Positions 28,076-36,690 of a stretch of 64,000 bases of DNA are shown here, piece after piece. Where the stretch lies: positions 56,482 to 120,481 of the forward strand of contig CAMXSH010000002.1 in the NCBI GenBank assembly GCA_947246475.1. The letters run 5' to 3'. The position numbers and the translations under genes are program-made. This DNA comes from an uncultured Roseburia sp. (GTDB lineage Bacteria > Bacillota > Clostridia > Lachnospirales > Lachnospiraceae). Position 1 is the stretch's first letter. Each line of letters begins with the position of its first letter. The notes under the pieces were generated by a model that was given only the letters and a program-made list of their open reading frames with translations, was not told where the DNA came from and did not search any database.

Positions 28076-28780
28076 ATGAAGGGAAATAGAAATGTACATA
28101 GTAAAAAGAGCCGTTTGAGGCGGGGCATGATGTATGGCGGTTTTACTGTGCTGCTTACCTGCGTGATCGTTACCGCTTATTATTTGATATCTAATGGCGT
28201 TATTTTTGGTAAATATGTTGCCAATGAGCCTTATATTGCGCAGAAATATATAGATGATCCGGGACTGGCCCAGTCAGAGGAAGAAGCAAATCCAGATCTT
28301 ACGGTTACCGCGAAAAATTCTTATAAATCTTTGAAAAAAACATCTTCCCTTGTCCAGACAGATTCAGGAACAAAAGTGATCGAGTATCTTGGATTTCAGG
28401 AAACAGAAAGGGATGCCGGGGCTTCGCAGCTCACAGGAAAACGTACGATTATGTTTGACCTGGAGAATAAGCTGAGCATAGGTGAACTTTACACGTCTAT
28501 TTCCATTCTGGCAAAAAACAGCGGGAAGAGGCTGAAAGTGTATTCTGCTGAATTTACAAAGACCAGAAAAGAGGATTCTGAAAAGAGGGTTCTTACGCTT
28601 TTTTCAGCTAATGAGTCCATTGTGACAAAAGACAATGAAGACTGCAGGACGGATGCGAGCTGGAATACGGATTCCAGCGTAAGCTTTATCACAAAAAATC
28701 CAGATAAAAACGGTGGAATGCGTTTTTATGTAGATGGTGTAAAAAAGGAAGCTGTGGATCTGAAAGGGTACCGTTATTAA
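28076..28780 (+). CDS. N-terminal part of giant pilus-locus surface protein (ends at in-frame TAA)
   Basis: A 234-codon frame with a basic N-terminus (MKGNRNVHSKKSRLRRG) and one membrane span (MYGGFTVLLTCVIVTAYYLIS), then an extracellular beta-type domain. It stops at TAA 28778-28780 after KGYRY. The following codons (KDVVESEEETEVVV) are in the same frame and continue for 982 residues with no new ribosome site. The two parts therefore look like one gene interrupted by a single nonsense codon. The ribosome site GAAAGGAG precedes ATG 28076. It could still make a short secreted protein on its own. Confidence 0.7.
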   Translation: MKGNRNVHSKKSRLRRGMMYGGFTVLLTCVIVTAYYLISNGVIFGKYVANEPYIAQKYIDDPGLAQSEEEANPDLTVTAKNSYKSLKKTSSLVQTDSGTKVIEYLGFQETERDAGASQLTGKRTIMFDLENKLSIGELYTSISILAKNSGKRLKVYSAEFTKTRKEDSEKRVLTLFSANESIVTKDNEDCRTDASWNTDSSVSFITKNPDKNGGMRFYVDGVKKEAVDLKGYRY

Positions 28781-28786
28781 AAAGAT

Positions 28787-31735
28787 GTGGTAGAGTCAGA
28801 AGAGGAGACGGAGGTTGTAGTCCGCGGCTATAAGGCCCTGCCTGAGGTACCAAGGACCAATGGTTCCACACAGAAGGGAACGAAGGATAATCCTTTTATT
28901 CTACTCGAGATCGTTCCGGAGATGTCACAGCAGGCCTATTCCCTTCTTGTATCGTCGCAGGAAGAGGGACTGCCTTTTGATCCGCTGGAGTTTAGTTATG
29001 AGGTCTTGAGAAAGGGAAATTATATAGGCTTTTTGGATACTGGTGCCTGTCGTAAGGATCAAATTGATAATAATCTGTACGCCTTTCATGATACGCTGAT
29101 CGGAGAGGGATGGGAACCTGGTGATGGAGCCAATGGAGATTTGTTCAATAATACGAATATTAAAGATCTTAACGGCTGGTTTAATAATAATAACCACGGA
29201 TTTGAAATCTATAATCCCAATGGCACAGTAGTAGGGGCTGCTAAAACAGGTGGTTATGGGCGACATCAGCGTTCTAAGGCTCCGCTTTTTTATTTAAGTA
29301 CTTATTATACTGTGGAAATGAGAAAAGACAAGAGCTTTGCTTCTGAGATTTCCAATGGTATGTCCAAAAGAACAATTGCGGAGATCCAGTCCGCTCATCC
29401 AGACGACTTTGTGGATAAAGATGGGAAAGAGATACCATTCAAATATTTAAAAAATGATGCGCAGTGGAAATGGACGTATGAAAAAGATCCCAAGGATAAT
29501 AAGGAATATACTGTAAAATTTGAAAGTGATTCCGCAGAAGTCCAGGAAGACTATGAAAAACTGACGAATGGTCAGATGACAGTGACCCAGTTTGCCAAGG
29601 CTCATCGGGATCTCTTTGCCAGGACAACAAAAGGGGATGAAGTTTTAGAGAAGGAGATCGAACGCACCGATAGCTGGAAACATGAAAATAAATCTGGGGT
29701 AATTGGATATTTTGTATATGTAGGCGATGGGAAAGGAGACTTTTCCGTTGGTCCCTATGAGGCGCCGAATAAGAAAGTGCAGCAATGGGAGGATAAGTCC
29801 CAGAACCGTTGGAAATATTACGAGAAGCTCAGTGACTTACCAGCTGATATAACCTACAATGAGATTTGGTCTGAAGGCAAACAGGGCTGGGAGGTACAGG
29901 ATGCATTTAATAATCTGAAAGTAGGGGATGGATTTCCGGCGGCATTAAAAGAAGAAACAAATATACAGAATTCGGAGCAGAAATTAAAGGTCAGTTCCGT
30001 ATATACTTTTAAGTACAAATACGAAGGATATATTTTCCGCTTTGAATTAATCGGTGTTAAATTTAATGATATCCTGAAACGGTCTCTGTTTTATTTTGAG
30101 GATCAGAAGGACAGTGAAGGGAATATTATAAGGACAGCAGATGAGCAGTATGATGATACTTATGTTAAGGTAATGACACTGACTCCTTCGATGATAAACC
30201 AGATGGATCAGGGAGATACACCAGAGACATTAGATATTGTGGAGCGGGCAGACATGTTCTATATTGCTACTTATGATAACAATACGGACGATCTGACTGC
30301 GCTGATGGACTGTTATCATAATTTTTCCAATCCAGCAAGGGACAGAAATAATTGGAGCTCCTTTAGTGGAGAACTTGCTTCTTTTCATGAGAATGATCTG
30401 GAGTGGGTGGATTGTATGAAGATCATTAAGCGGCTTAGCGGAGACTGTTCCCTGCCGATGCTATATTCAAGGCAGATGGGAACACTGCTCGACGAGGGTG
30501 CAAAAAGAACCGGGGATCCGGATATCCATATGTATATGGATGATAAGATTCTGTGTTCGCTGCGTTCGGGAAGTTTAAATAACATTACAAAGCTGTATCT
30601 GATCTCTACACAGTTTGACCTTTCAGCAGATAAGGATAAGCCAAACAACCAGGTAGAGTATGTTCAGACTTTTATGGATGATGTATATGATAATATACGG
30701 CAGGTGCCATTGACAGAAGACAGTCACAGGGATCCGGATTCAGCAAAGTATACGGGATTTTATATAAGAAAGCTGTGTCAGGATGCAGGGCATACGGATG
30801 AAAAACAAAAACAGATGTGTTACTATCTTTGGAATATACTTACCTTCCTGCCGGAGGTGGCAACAGAGCCTCCAGAAGATTCTCTTTATAACGGAAACCA
30901 TACAGGTATTATTTCAGATAATTTTGTAAAATATGGTTTTCTAAAGACTTCTGTAGAAAGTACAGTGGATGCATATCTGAAAGGGTATTATAAAGATCCA
31001 ACTGGCACGACTATGGGCGGTATCACAGGAACCGTGGATCCTTCCAATGATTATCAGAACGTTGTGGTAATTCATAAAGAAGGACAGCCAGCCAATGGAA
31101 ACTTTTCAATATTTGCCGGCGGAATATCCGATTTTCTGATGGATTTGACGGAACAGATCTTGAGCAATGGAAATGTATTAACTCCTTCAATGGGATTTTC
31201 CATTAATAATAATAAGGAAACCAGAAAGTATTATCAGAAAATTTCAAATGACTGTGTGCTGATCGATTATAGCCAGTCAGCGGAGTACAAAAATGATAAG
31301 ACGCTGTTCCTTTTCTGCAGTTTAAATAATTCTGACAATGAAGAGACATCCATACTCAGATCGGTTACGCTGATCAATGAAAATGACACATCAAAAGCAC
31401 CGATTAAGCTAAAACCGGAGGATTTGGATGGAAATCCATTTGTGATGAAGCTGATAGATTTTGATAAACCTCAGAATTTGTTTGCAAAAATTAATGGATA
31501 TGCTGTTCCGGAAAAGCAGACACTGAATTTCAGGCTGCCATTTTTAAGATCTAAGTGGCAGGAAGGATATACAAAGGTACGTCTGGAGTGGGTGGCAAGG
31601 TCATCTAAGGAATCGGGGTCTAAGTATGCACCTACACAGAATCCTTTAGACCCTGAAAATGCAGAACAGGTTGAGACGTCTAAGCAGTTTGCTGAGATCA
31701 CAATAGGAGAACGAGGACTATTTGCCCTTCAATAG
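28787..31735 (+). CDS. C-terminal part of giant surface protein (DUF5057-like)
   Basis: A 982-codon open frame that follows the TAA at 28778-28780 in the same frame. The only nearby start is GTG 28787, and no ribosome site precedes it. Near the N-terminus the motif NPFILLEIVPEMSQQAYSLL resembles the opening of DUF5057 proteins, large secreted proteins of Lachnospiraceae. The rest is acidic, aromatic and Asn-rich, without cysteines in clusters or obvious repeats, and ends FAEITIGERGLFALQ. As last gene of the pilus operon it may be a pilus-associated adhesin or scaffold, which is inference. A terminator follows. Confidence 0.65.
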   Translation: MVESEEETEVVVRGYKALPEVPRTNGSTQKGTKDNPFILLEIVPEMSQQAYSLLVSSQEEGLPFDPLEFSYEVLRKGNYIGFLDTGACRKDQIDNNLYAFHDTLIGEGWEPGDGANGDLFNNTNIKDLNGWFNNNNHGFEIYNPNGTVVGAAKTGGYGRHQRSKAPLFYLSTYYTVEMRKDKSFASEISNGMSKRTIAEIQSAHPDDFVDKDGKEIPFKYLKNDAQWKWTYEKDPKDNKEYTVKFESDSAEVQEDYEKLTNGQMTVTQFAKAHRDLFARTTKGDEVLEKEIERTDSWKHENKSGVIGYFVYVGDGKGDFSVGPYEAPNKKVQQWEDKSQNRWKYYEKLSDLPADITYNEIWSEGKQGWEVQDAFNNLKVGDGFPAALKEETNIQNSEQKLKVSSVYTFKYKYEGYIFRFELIGVKFNDILKRSLFYFEDQKDSEGNIIRTADEQYDDTYVKVMTLTPSMINQMDQGDTPETLDIVERADMFYIATYDNNTDDLTALMDCYHNFSNPARDRNNWSSFSGELASFHENDLEWVDCMKIIKRLSGDCSLPMLYSRQMGTLLDEGAKRTGDPDIHMYMDDKILCSLRSGSLNNITKLYLISTQFDLSADKDKPNNQVEYVQTFMDDVYDNIRQVPLTEDSHRDPDSAKYTGFYIRKLCQDAGHTDEKQKQMCYYLWNILTFLPEVATEPPEDSLYNGNHTGIISDNFVKYGFLKTSVESTVDAYLKGYYKDPTGTTMGGITGTVDPSNDYQNVVVIHKEGQPANGNFSIFAGGISDFLMDLTEQILSNGNVLTPSMGFSINNNKETRKYYQKISNDCVLIDYSQSAEYKNDKTLFLFCSLNNSDNEETSILRSVTLINENDTSKAPIKLKPEDLDGNPFVMKLIDFDKPQNLFAKINGYAVPEKQTLNFRLPFLRSKWQEGYTKVRLEWVARSSKESGSKYAPTQNPLDPENAEQVETSKQFAEITIGERGLFALQ

Positions 31736-31756
31736 AATTATTAATATAAACAGTTC

Positions 31757-31795
31757 AGATACCTGTGTCTGTTTTTGGGCGCAGGTATCTTTTTA
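31757..31795 (+). terminator. Rho-independent terminator ending the pilus operon
   Basis: AGATACCTG (31757-31765) pairs perfectly with CAGGTATCT (31782-31790) and is followed by TTTT. It lies 22 nt after the last pilus gene and before rnhB. Confidence 0.88.
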
Positions 31796-31822
31796 CGTGG
31801 TTGTAAAAAATGGAGGATTATT

Positions 31823-32587
31823 ATGCCAAAGAAAATAGCCGATATAAAATATGAGTTTGAACATGCTGCAATGAAAGACTGGAATCAATTATTTGAACGA
31901 TATAGAGAAGATGGGAGATCTGGAGTTGCTAAACTGATATCTACATACCAGAAAAAGCAAAAAGCCTATGAAAATGAGTGCAGACGTTTGGAAGTGATGC
32001 AGGAATTTGAAAGAAAATATGGAAAAGATTTTTCCTGTATCTGTGGTATTGATGAGGCTGGACGCGGTCCACTGGCTGGTCCCGTAGTGGCAGGGGCTGT
32101 TGTACTTCCCAGAGATTGTAAGATTTTGTATCTTAATGATTCCAAAAAGCTCAGTGCCAAACGAAGAGAAGAATTATTTGATGAAATAAAGGAAAAAGCG
32201 GTATCCTATGGAATAGGCATGAGTTCGCCGGAGAGAATTGACCAAATCAATATCCTGCAGGCCACGTATGAAGCGATGACCCATGCGGTGCAGGATTTAC
32301 AGGTGGTGCCGGACCTGCTTTTGAATGATGCGGTGACGATCCCCCAGCTTCCCATCAAGCAGCTGGGGATCATCAAGGGAGACGGAAGAAGTGTATCGAT
32401 CGCGGCGGCAAGTATTATGGCAAAAGTAACCAGGGACAGGTTGATGACAGAGTTTGCACAAATGTATCCGGAATACGGATTTGAGGGACACAAAGGCTAC
32501 GGTTCCTCTGCACATATAGAAGCGTTAAAGAAATACGGACCTTGTCCAATCCATAGGAGGACATTTATAAAAAATTTTGTGAGGTGA
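31823..32587 (+). CDS. rnhB: Ribonuclease HII
   Basis: A 254-aa enzyme that cuts RNA in RNA-DNA hybrids and single ribonucleotides in DNA. The N-terminal 70 residues are a helical extension common in Firmicutes. The catalytic core starts ICGIDEAGRGPLAGPVVAGAV with the Asp-Glu pair (about 76-77). LNDSKKLSAKRREEL and IAAASIMAKVTRD follow. ATG 31823 follows TGGAGGAT; the longer reading from 31775 would overlap the upstream terminator. Confidence 0.95.
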   Translation: MPKKIADIKYEFEHAAMKDWNQLFERYREDGRSGVAKLISTYQKKQKAYENECRRLEVMQEFERKYGKDFSCICGIDEAGRGPLAGPVVAGAVVLPRDCKILYLNDSKKLSAKRREELFDEIKEKAVSYGIGMSSPERIDQINILQATYEAMTHAVQDLQVVPDLLLNDAVTIPQLPIKQLGIIKGDGRSVSIAAASIMAKVTRDRLMTEFAQMYPEYGFEGHKGYGSSAHIEALKKYGPCPIHRRTFIKNFVR

Positions 32588-32594
32588 TTTTGTA

Positions 32595-32879
32595 ATGGAA
32601 GAATTTGATCCAAAAAAGACGGCAGTTGCCCTTGAATACGAGCCAGGGGAGCAGGCACCGAAAGTAATTGCCACTGGAAGAGGGCATATTGCAGACAGAA
32701 TCATTACGGAGGCAGAAAAAGCGGATGTTCCAGTCCATAAAGATGAAAAACTGGCAAAAAGCCTGTCAATCCTGGATGTTGGGGAATATATCCCTCCTGA
32801 ATTGTATGGTATTGTAGCAGAAATACTTATTTATGTAGACGGCATGGAAAAAATCCAGAGAAAATTGGATAAGAGGTAA
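32595..32879 (+). CDS. FlhB C-terminal-like protein (YlqH family)
   Basis: A 94-aa protein related to the cytoplasmic C-terminal domain of FlhB/EscU export switches (AVALEYEPGEQAPKVIATGRG, then ADVPVHKDEKLAKSL and DVGEYIPPELYGIVAEIL). The autocleavage motif NPTH is not present. Such stand-alone proteins are encoded behind rnhB in Bacillus and Clostridia (ylqH). No flagellar genes occur in the window. The ribosome site lies over the rnhB stop, implying coupling. Its function is not established. Confidence 0.8.
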   Translation: MEEFDPKKTAVALEYEPGEQAPKVIATGRGHIADRIITEAEKADVPVHKDEKLAKSLSILDVGEYIPPELYGIVAEILIYVDGMEKIQRKLDKR

Positions 32880-32886
32880 AAGGTAC

Positions 32887-32915
32887 TTGCAAAAGTTAGT
32901 AAAGATTGTTATACT
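32887..32915 (+). promoter_or_regulatory. SigA-type promoter in the 32880-33205 gap
   Basis: TTGCAA at 32887-32892, 17-nt spacer, TATACT at 32910-32915. The roughly 290-nt leader to the next gene holds two hairpins, GTGTCT/AGACAC (33114-33138) and AAGTTGTTT/AAACAAACTT (33147-33171). A 60-codon frame at 33010-33192 inside it has no convincing ribosome site or protein character. Confidence 0.65.
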
Positions 32916-33205
32916 TAATATAGAAAAGCAAAAGAAATTCTATCATATTTGCAGTTCTGCACTTCAGTTATGATTTCAGAAATACTCTTGCTTATCATTC
33001 CAATAAGAATTGAATAGGCGGGGGTATCTGATGGAAGCAGTGCCAGGGATAGAATTTTATGTAATAGGGGATTTTATTTTTGCCAGTATAGTTTTAATGT
33101 CTCCTGCCAGACAGTGTCTAAAAACTGCTTTCAGACACGCCCTATTAAGTTGTTTGATGTTAAACAAACTTAGTATTCATTATACAAGATAAGGGAGGAA
33201 CATTA

Positions 33206-34054
33206 TTGGCAACACAGGTGGGAATAAAAAACTATGCGGAGCGTTTGAAGAAGATACAGGGACTGAACCTGACCAGTGATTTGTTTTTCTCGGTAGTCTT
33301 TGAGGATCATCTGGCTTTACAGGATGTATTGCGGATTTTAACGGGGATTTATGATCTGCGGGTGATACGCACAGAACCCCAGAGAAGTTACCGGAACTTA
33401 TATGGACATAGCTCGATAGTGGATGTCTGGGCGGAGGACTCTCAGAAAAGGCAGTATAATATTGAACTCCAGATAGCTGAGGACGAGGATCATCTGAAAC
33501 GTTCGCGATTTATCCAGAGCCGGATCGACAGCCGGGTGCTGGGAACAGGCGCCAGTTACGCGGATCTGCCCGATCTGTATCTCATATTTATTACAGAAAA
33601 GGATTTTTTACATACCCAGACGGGCTGTTCCGAAATAGTTCGTATAATAAAGGGCACCAGCCGGGAGATACCGAATGGGGTACACGAGATTTATGCCAAT
33701 TTAACGTTTCCAGCGTCAACAGTGGAGCAGACTGCACTGTTGGAATATATAAAAAACACAACAACAGTTTTTTTGCCGGATACAGTAAGGTTTGGGAATT
33801 TAAGAAAAAGAGTAGCATATTTGAAAGAAGAAGAGAAAGGTGTGAGGTATATGTGTGAATTTGCAGAAGAGCTGCTGGCAGAAGGAAGAGAAGAAGGACG
33901 CGAAGAAGGAAAAGAAGAGGGACGAGTGGAGACAACGGAACGAATAAATCGTCTGAACGTTTGTCTGGCTGAGGATGGCAGAACAGAAGAAATCGTAATG
34001 GCAGCAAGGGATGTGATCCTGCAGGGGATATTGATGGAGGAGTATGGTATATAG
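33206..34054 (+). CDS. Rpn/PD-(D/E)XK nuclease family transposase-like protein
   Basis: A 282-aa protein of the Rpn/PDDEXK_2 family. It begins with the typical LTSDLFFSVVFEDHLALQDVLR and has the nuclease core SIVDVWAEDSQKRQYNIELQ, where Asp and Glu of the PD-(D/E)xK fold are visible and Gln replaces Lys. A C-terminal EEGREEGKEEGR repeat is usual in the family. Such genes are widespread, multicopy and linked to recombination or phage defence; the exact role is unsettled. The start is TTG 33206, 7 nt after GGGAGG. Confidence 0.85.
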   Translation: MATQVGIKNYAERLKKIQGLNLTSDLFFSVVFEDHLALQDVLRILTGIYDLRVIRTEPQRSYRNLYGHSSIVDVWAEDSQKRQYNIELQIAEDEDHLKRSRFIQSRIDSRVLGTGASYADLPDLYLIFITEKDFLHTQTGCSEIVRIIKGTSREIPNGVHEIYANLTFPASTVEQTALLEYIKNTTTVFLPDTVRFGNLRKRVAYLKEEEKGVRYMCEFAEELLAEGREEGREEGKEEGRVETTERINRLNVCLAEDGRTEEIVMAARDVILQGILMEEYGI

Positions 34055-34089
34055 TTCATAAAAAATAGCTTGATATATGCTGTGTTGAT

Positions 34090-34118
34090 TTGACAACATC
34101 ATAAATATATGATAAGAT
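34090..34118 (+). promoter_or_regulatory. SigA-type promoter of the thi operon
   Basis: TTGACA at 34090-34095, 17-nt spacer, TAAGAT at 34113-34118. Transcription would start just before the terminator-like hairpin at 34130. Confidence 0.85.
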
Positions 34119-34129
34119 ATTAAAAGATT

Positions 34130-34192
34130 GAGGATATCTCATGAAGGGGTACACCACCACGGGTGTAGCTTTCATGTGCTATCCTCTTTTTT
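34130..34192 (+). terminator. Leader terminator/attenuator upstream of thiS
   Basis: A three-tier hairpin: GAGGATA (34130-34136) with TATCCTC (34180-34186), CATGAA (34140-34145) with TTCATG (34171-34176), and TACACC (34150-34155) with GGTGTA (34162-34166). Six T follow directly. It lies about 12 nt downstream of the promoter -10, so most transcripts would stop unless it is relieved. It may be part of a regulated leader; a TPP riboswitch core (CUGAGA) is not present. Confidence 0.75.
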
Positions 34193-34207
34193 GCGCGTTT
34201 GCTTTGA

Positions 34208-34329
34208 GCCACGCACTCTGAAAACATATGGTCACATGTGCTTGCATAATGTGACCAGTATGTTTTTCAGAGTATGCGGCGAATGCCGCGACCAGTCACA
34301 GAAGCGAAGCGCTGTGACTGGTGCGTGGC
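34208..34329 (+). ncRNA. Multi-branched structured leader RNA before thiS
   Basis: A closing stem GCCACGCA (34208-34215) / TGCGTGGC (34322-34329) encloses three arms. Arm 1 pairs about 34216-34237 with 34249-34272 with two bulges (CTCTGAAAAC...; ...TTTCAGAG). Arm 2 is GCGGC-GAAT-GCCGC (34276-34289). Arm 3 pairs ACCAGTCACAG (34291-34301) with CTGTGACTGGT (34312-34322). The thiS ribosome site follows 6 nt later. It could be a cis-regulatory RNA for thiamin synthesis or a palindromic insertion. A thiS-associated RNA motif has been described in Firmicutes, but I cannot tell whether this belongs to it. Confidence 0.6.
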
Positions 34330-34347
34330 GAAAGGAAGGAGGACATC

Positions 34348-34545
34348 ATGATTATACTAAACGGAAAAGAAAAAGAGCAGTATTCAGATCTCTTATTAAT
34401 GGAACTTTTAGAGCGGGAAGGCTATGATATTCGTAAGATCGCGGTAGAGATCAATGGGGAGATCATTATAAAATCTATTTACAAGGAAAAATGTGTGAAG
34501 AGTGGAGACAGAGTTGAAGTAGTGAGTTTTGTAGGAGGGGGCTGA
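34348..34545 (+). CDS. thiS: Sulfur carrier protein ThiS
   Basis: A 65-aa ubiquitin-fold protein ending VGGG. The C-terminal Gly-Gly receives sulfur as thiocarboxylate for thiazole synthesis. It begins MIILNGKEKEQ, has LLEREGYDIRKIAVEINGEII in the middle and GDRVEVVSFVGGG at the end. AAGGAGG precedes ATG 34348. The longer reading from 34321 runs through the leader hairpin and is rejected. The usual activating enzyme ThiF is not encoded in this operon. Confidence 0.93.
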   Translation: MIILNGKEKEQYSDLLLMELLEREGYDIRKIAVEINGEIIIKSIYKEKCVKSGDRVEVVSFVGGG

Positions 34546-34616
34546 TCTTTTGGTATTGAAACATGTATGTTGCAATGAATTTGGAAGATGTTAAGAAAAG
34601 AAAGGAGAGGATAAAG

Positions 34617-35414
34617 ATGAATCACGATATGCTGGTTCTGGGAGGGCATAAATTTACTTCCCGGTTTATACTTGGTTCTGGAAAATATTCACTGAACCTG
34701 ATCCAGGCTGCTGTTGAACAGGCGGGGGCGCAGATCATCACTCTTGCCCTAAGACGGGCAAATGCCAGGGGGGCAGCAAATATTATGGATTATATACCGG
34801 AGGGGGTCACACTGCTTCCCAATACTTCCGGTGCCAGAAATGCGGATGAAGCTGTCCGGATCGCCAGGCTGTCCAGGGAAATAGGCTGTGGGGATTTTGT
34901 GAAAATCGAGATTATGAGGGACAGCAAATATCTTCTGCCGGATAACCAAGAGACTGTGAAAGCCACGGAGATCCTTGCCAGAGAAGACTTTGTAGTGATG
35001 CCATATATGTATCCGGATCTGAATATAGCAAGAGATCTGTACAATGCAGGAGCTGCTTCGGTGATGCCTCTGGCTGCGCCCATTGGCTCGAATAAGGGAT
35101 TGTGCGCAAAAGAATTTATTCAGATATTGATCGATGAGATTGATCTTCCCATTATCGTAGATGCGGGGATTGGATGTCCCTCCCAGGCATGTGAGGCAAT
35201 GGAAATGGGAGCAGCTGCCGTGATGGCAAATACGGGAATAGCCACAGCAGGAGATATCCCTGCCATGGCAGAGGCATTTCGTAAGGCGATCGAGGCGGGG
35301 CGGACAGCTTATCTTGCTGGCATGGGAAGGGTGCTGGAAAGGGGAGGAAGTGCCTCTTCTCCGCTGACGGGATATATCCAGGATGGAAGCAATATTGTAC
35401 CATCATTGAGTTAG
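34617..35414 (+). CDS. thiG: Thiazole synthase ThiG
   Basis: A 265-aa TIM-barrel enzyme that joins DXP, dehydroglycine and ThiS-thiocarboxylate into the thiazole phosphate. Family blocks are [38 protein letters not shown] with an active-site-type lysine, [12 protein letters not shown], and [20 protein letters not shown] with [11 protein letters not shown] 34617 follows AAAGGAGAGG; the open frame extends to 34563 but lacks support. It lies between thiS and thiH. Confidence 0.95.
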   Translation: MNHDMLVLGGHKFTSRFILGSGKYSLNLIQAAVEQAGAQIITLALRRANARGAANIMDYIPEGVTLLPNTSGARNADEAVRIARLSREIGCGDFVKIEIMRDSKYLLPDNQETVKATEILAREDFVVMPYMYPDLNIARDLYNAGAASVMPLAAPIGSNKGLCAKEFIQILIDEIDLPIIVDAGIGCPSQACEAMEMGAAAVMANTGIATAGDIPAMAEAFRKAIEAGRTAYLAGMGRVLERGGSASSPLTGYIQDGSNIVPSLS

Positions 35415-35484
35415 CCTGGCGGCGCGGATTTGCCCCATTGCTTAAAACACTTCGGAATAGGAAATAAAATGGAGAAAAGGAAAA

Positions 35485-36690
35485 ATGACAGAGAGAATCA
35501 ACAAAAGTATCTTGAGCAAAGAGATCAAAGAGCAGTTAAAAGAAAACAGGACAGATCATATGACCTATCTGGAGGATATGGAGGTTTTGGACTCGGAGAT
35601 TGATAAGCTGGTGATAAAATCGGCGGAAACATTTGATTGCGAGTGTTACACATCGGTGGATGTTAAAAATGCCCTTAGACATGACCGGAAAGGACCAGAA
35701 GACTTTGCAGCGCTGCTTTCGCCAGCAGCACTTCCTCTGTTGGAGGAGATTGCCCAGTCAGCCCAGGCGGAGACAAGAAAATATTTTGGAAACTCTGTCA
35801 CTATGTTTACACCACTCTACATAGCTAATCATTGTGAAAACTATTGCATTTACTGTGGTTTCAACTGCCACAATAAAATCAGGCGCGCCCGGTTGAACAT
35901 GGGAGAGATTGAGAAGGAGATGCAGGAGATCGCAAAAACGGGGCTTCAGGAGGTTTTGATCCTGACGGGAGAGAGCCCGAAGATGTCGGATGTCAGATAT
36001 ATCGGGGAGGCATGTAAGATTGCCCGGAAATATTTTAAGGTGATCGGCCTGGAAATATATCCGGTGAATTCGGAGGAATATAAATATCTTCATGGGTGTG
36101 GCGCCGATTATGTAACGGTATTTCAAGAGACTTATTATCCTGATAAGTATGAGACGCTTCATCTGGCGGGAAGAAAACGCATTTTCCCCTACCGCCTGAA
36201 TGCCCAGGAAAGGGCGGTCATGGGCGGAATGCGGGGAGTGGGGTTTGGGGCGCTGCTGGGACTGGATGATTTCAGGCGGGATGCCTTTGCCACGGGCATG
36301 CATGCCTGGTATATCCAGCGAAAATATCCCCATGCTGAGATTGCAATTTCCTGTCCAAGACTGCGTCCCATCATTAACAATGACAGGATCAATCCCATGG
36401 ATGTACATGAGGCGCAGCTGCTTCAGGTAGTGTGTGCCTACCGGCTGTTTCTGCCGTTTTCTAATATAACTGTTTCCACCAGGGAGAGTGGGAGGGTGAG
36501 GGATCATTTGGTCCAGATCGCTGCTACGAAGATCTCTGCCGGGGTAAATGTTGGGATTGGAGGCAGGGGTGGAGAGGAAAAGGGAGATGAACAGTTTGAG
36601 ATCGACGACACGAGGACGGTGGATGAGGTGTACCAGGCGATCCAGGATCATGGGCTGCAGCCGGTAATGAGCGATTATATTTATGTATAA
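35485..36690 (+). CDS. thiH: 2-iminoacetate synthase ThiH (radical SAM)
   Basis: A 401-aa radical SAM enzyme that cleaves tyrosine to dehydroglycine, the anaerobic route for thiazole. The 4Fe-4S motif is CENYCIYCGF (Cys about 117, 121, 124). LEIYPVNSEEY, VTVFQETY and FGALLGLDDFRRD follow in the barrel, and the C-terminal BATS domain carries STRESGRVRDH. ATG 35485 has GGAGAAAAGG upstream. It overlaps thiE by 8 nt. Confidence 0.96.
   Translation: MTERINKSILSKEIKEQLKENRTDHMTYLEDMEVLDSEIDKLVIKSAETFDCECYTSVDVKNALRHDRKGPEDFAALLSPAALPLLEEIAQSAQAETRKYFGNSVTMFTPLYIANHCENYCIYCGFNCHNKIRRARLNMGEIEKEMQEIAKTGLQEVLILTGESPKMSDVRYIGEACKIARKYFKVIGLEIYPVNSEEYKYLHGCGADYVTVFQETYYPDKYETLHLAGRKRIFPYRLNAQERAVMGGMRGVGFGALLGLDDFRRDAFATGMHAWYIQRKYPHAEIAISCPRLRPIINNDRINPMDVHEAQLLQVVCAYRLFLPFSNITVSTRESGRVRDHLVQIAATKISAGVNVGIGGRGGEEKGDEQFEIDDTRTVDEVYQAIQDHGLQPVMSDYIYV

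Noticed and set aside
33010..33192. 60-codon frame in the gap before the Rpn-like gene
   Set aside because: Weak ribosome context and no protein-like pattern; hairpins overlap it.
33880..33930. CRISPR or tandem-repeat array from the EEGREEGKEEG codons
   Set aside because: A short coding repeat typical of the Rpn family; no spacers.
34119..34347. TPP riboswitch before thiS
   Set aside because: The conserved CUGAGA and the matching second half are missing; only hairpins are seen.
34128..34427. 99-codon frame through the thiS leader
   Set aside because: It runs through palindromes and overlaps thiS in another frame; His/Cys-rich nonsense composition.
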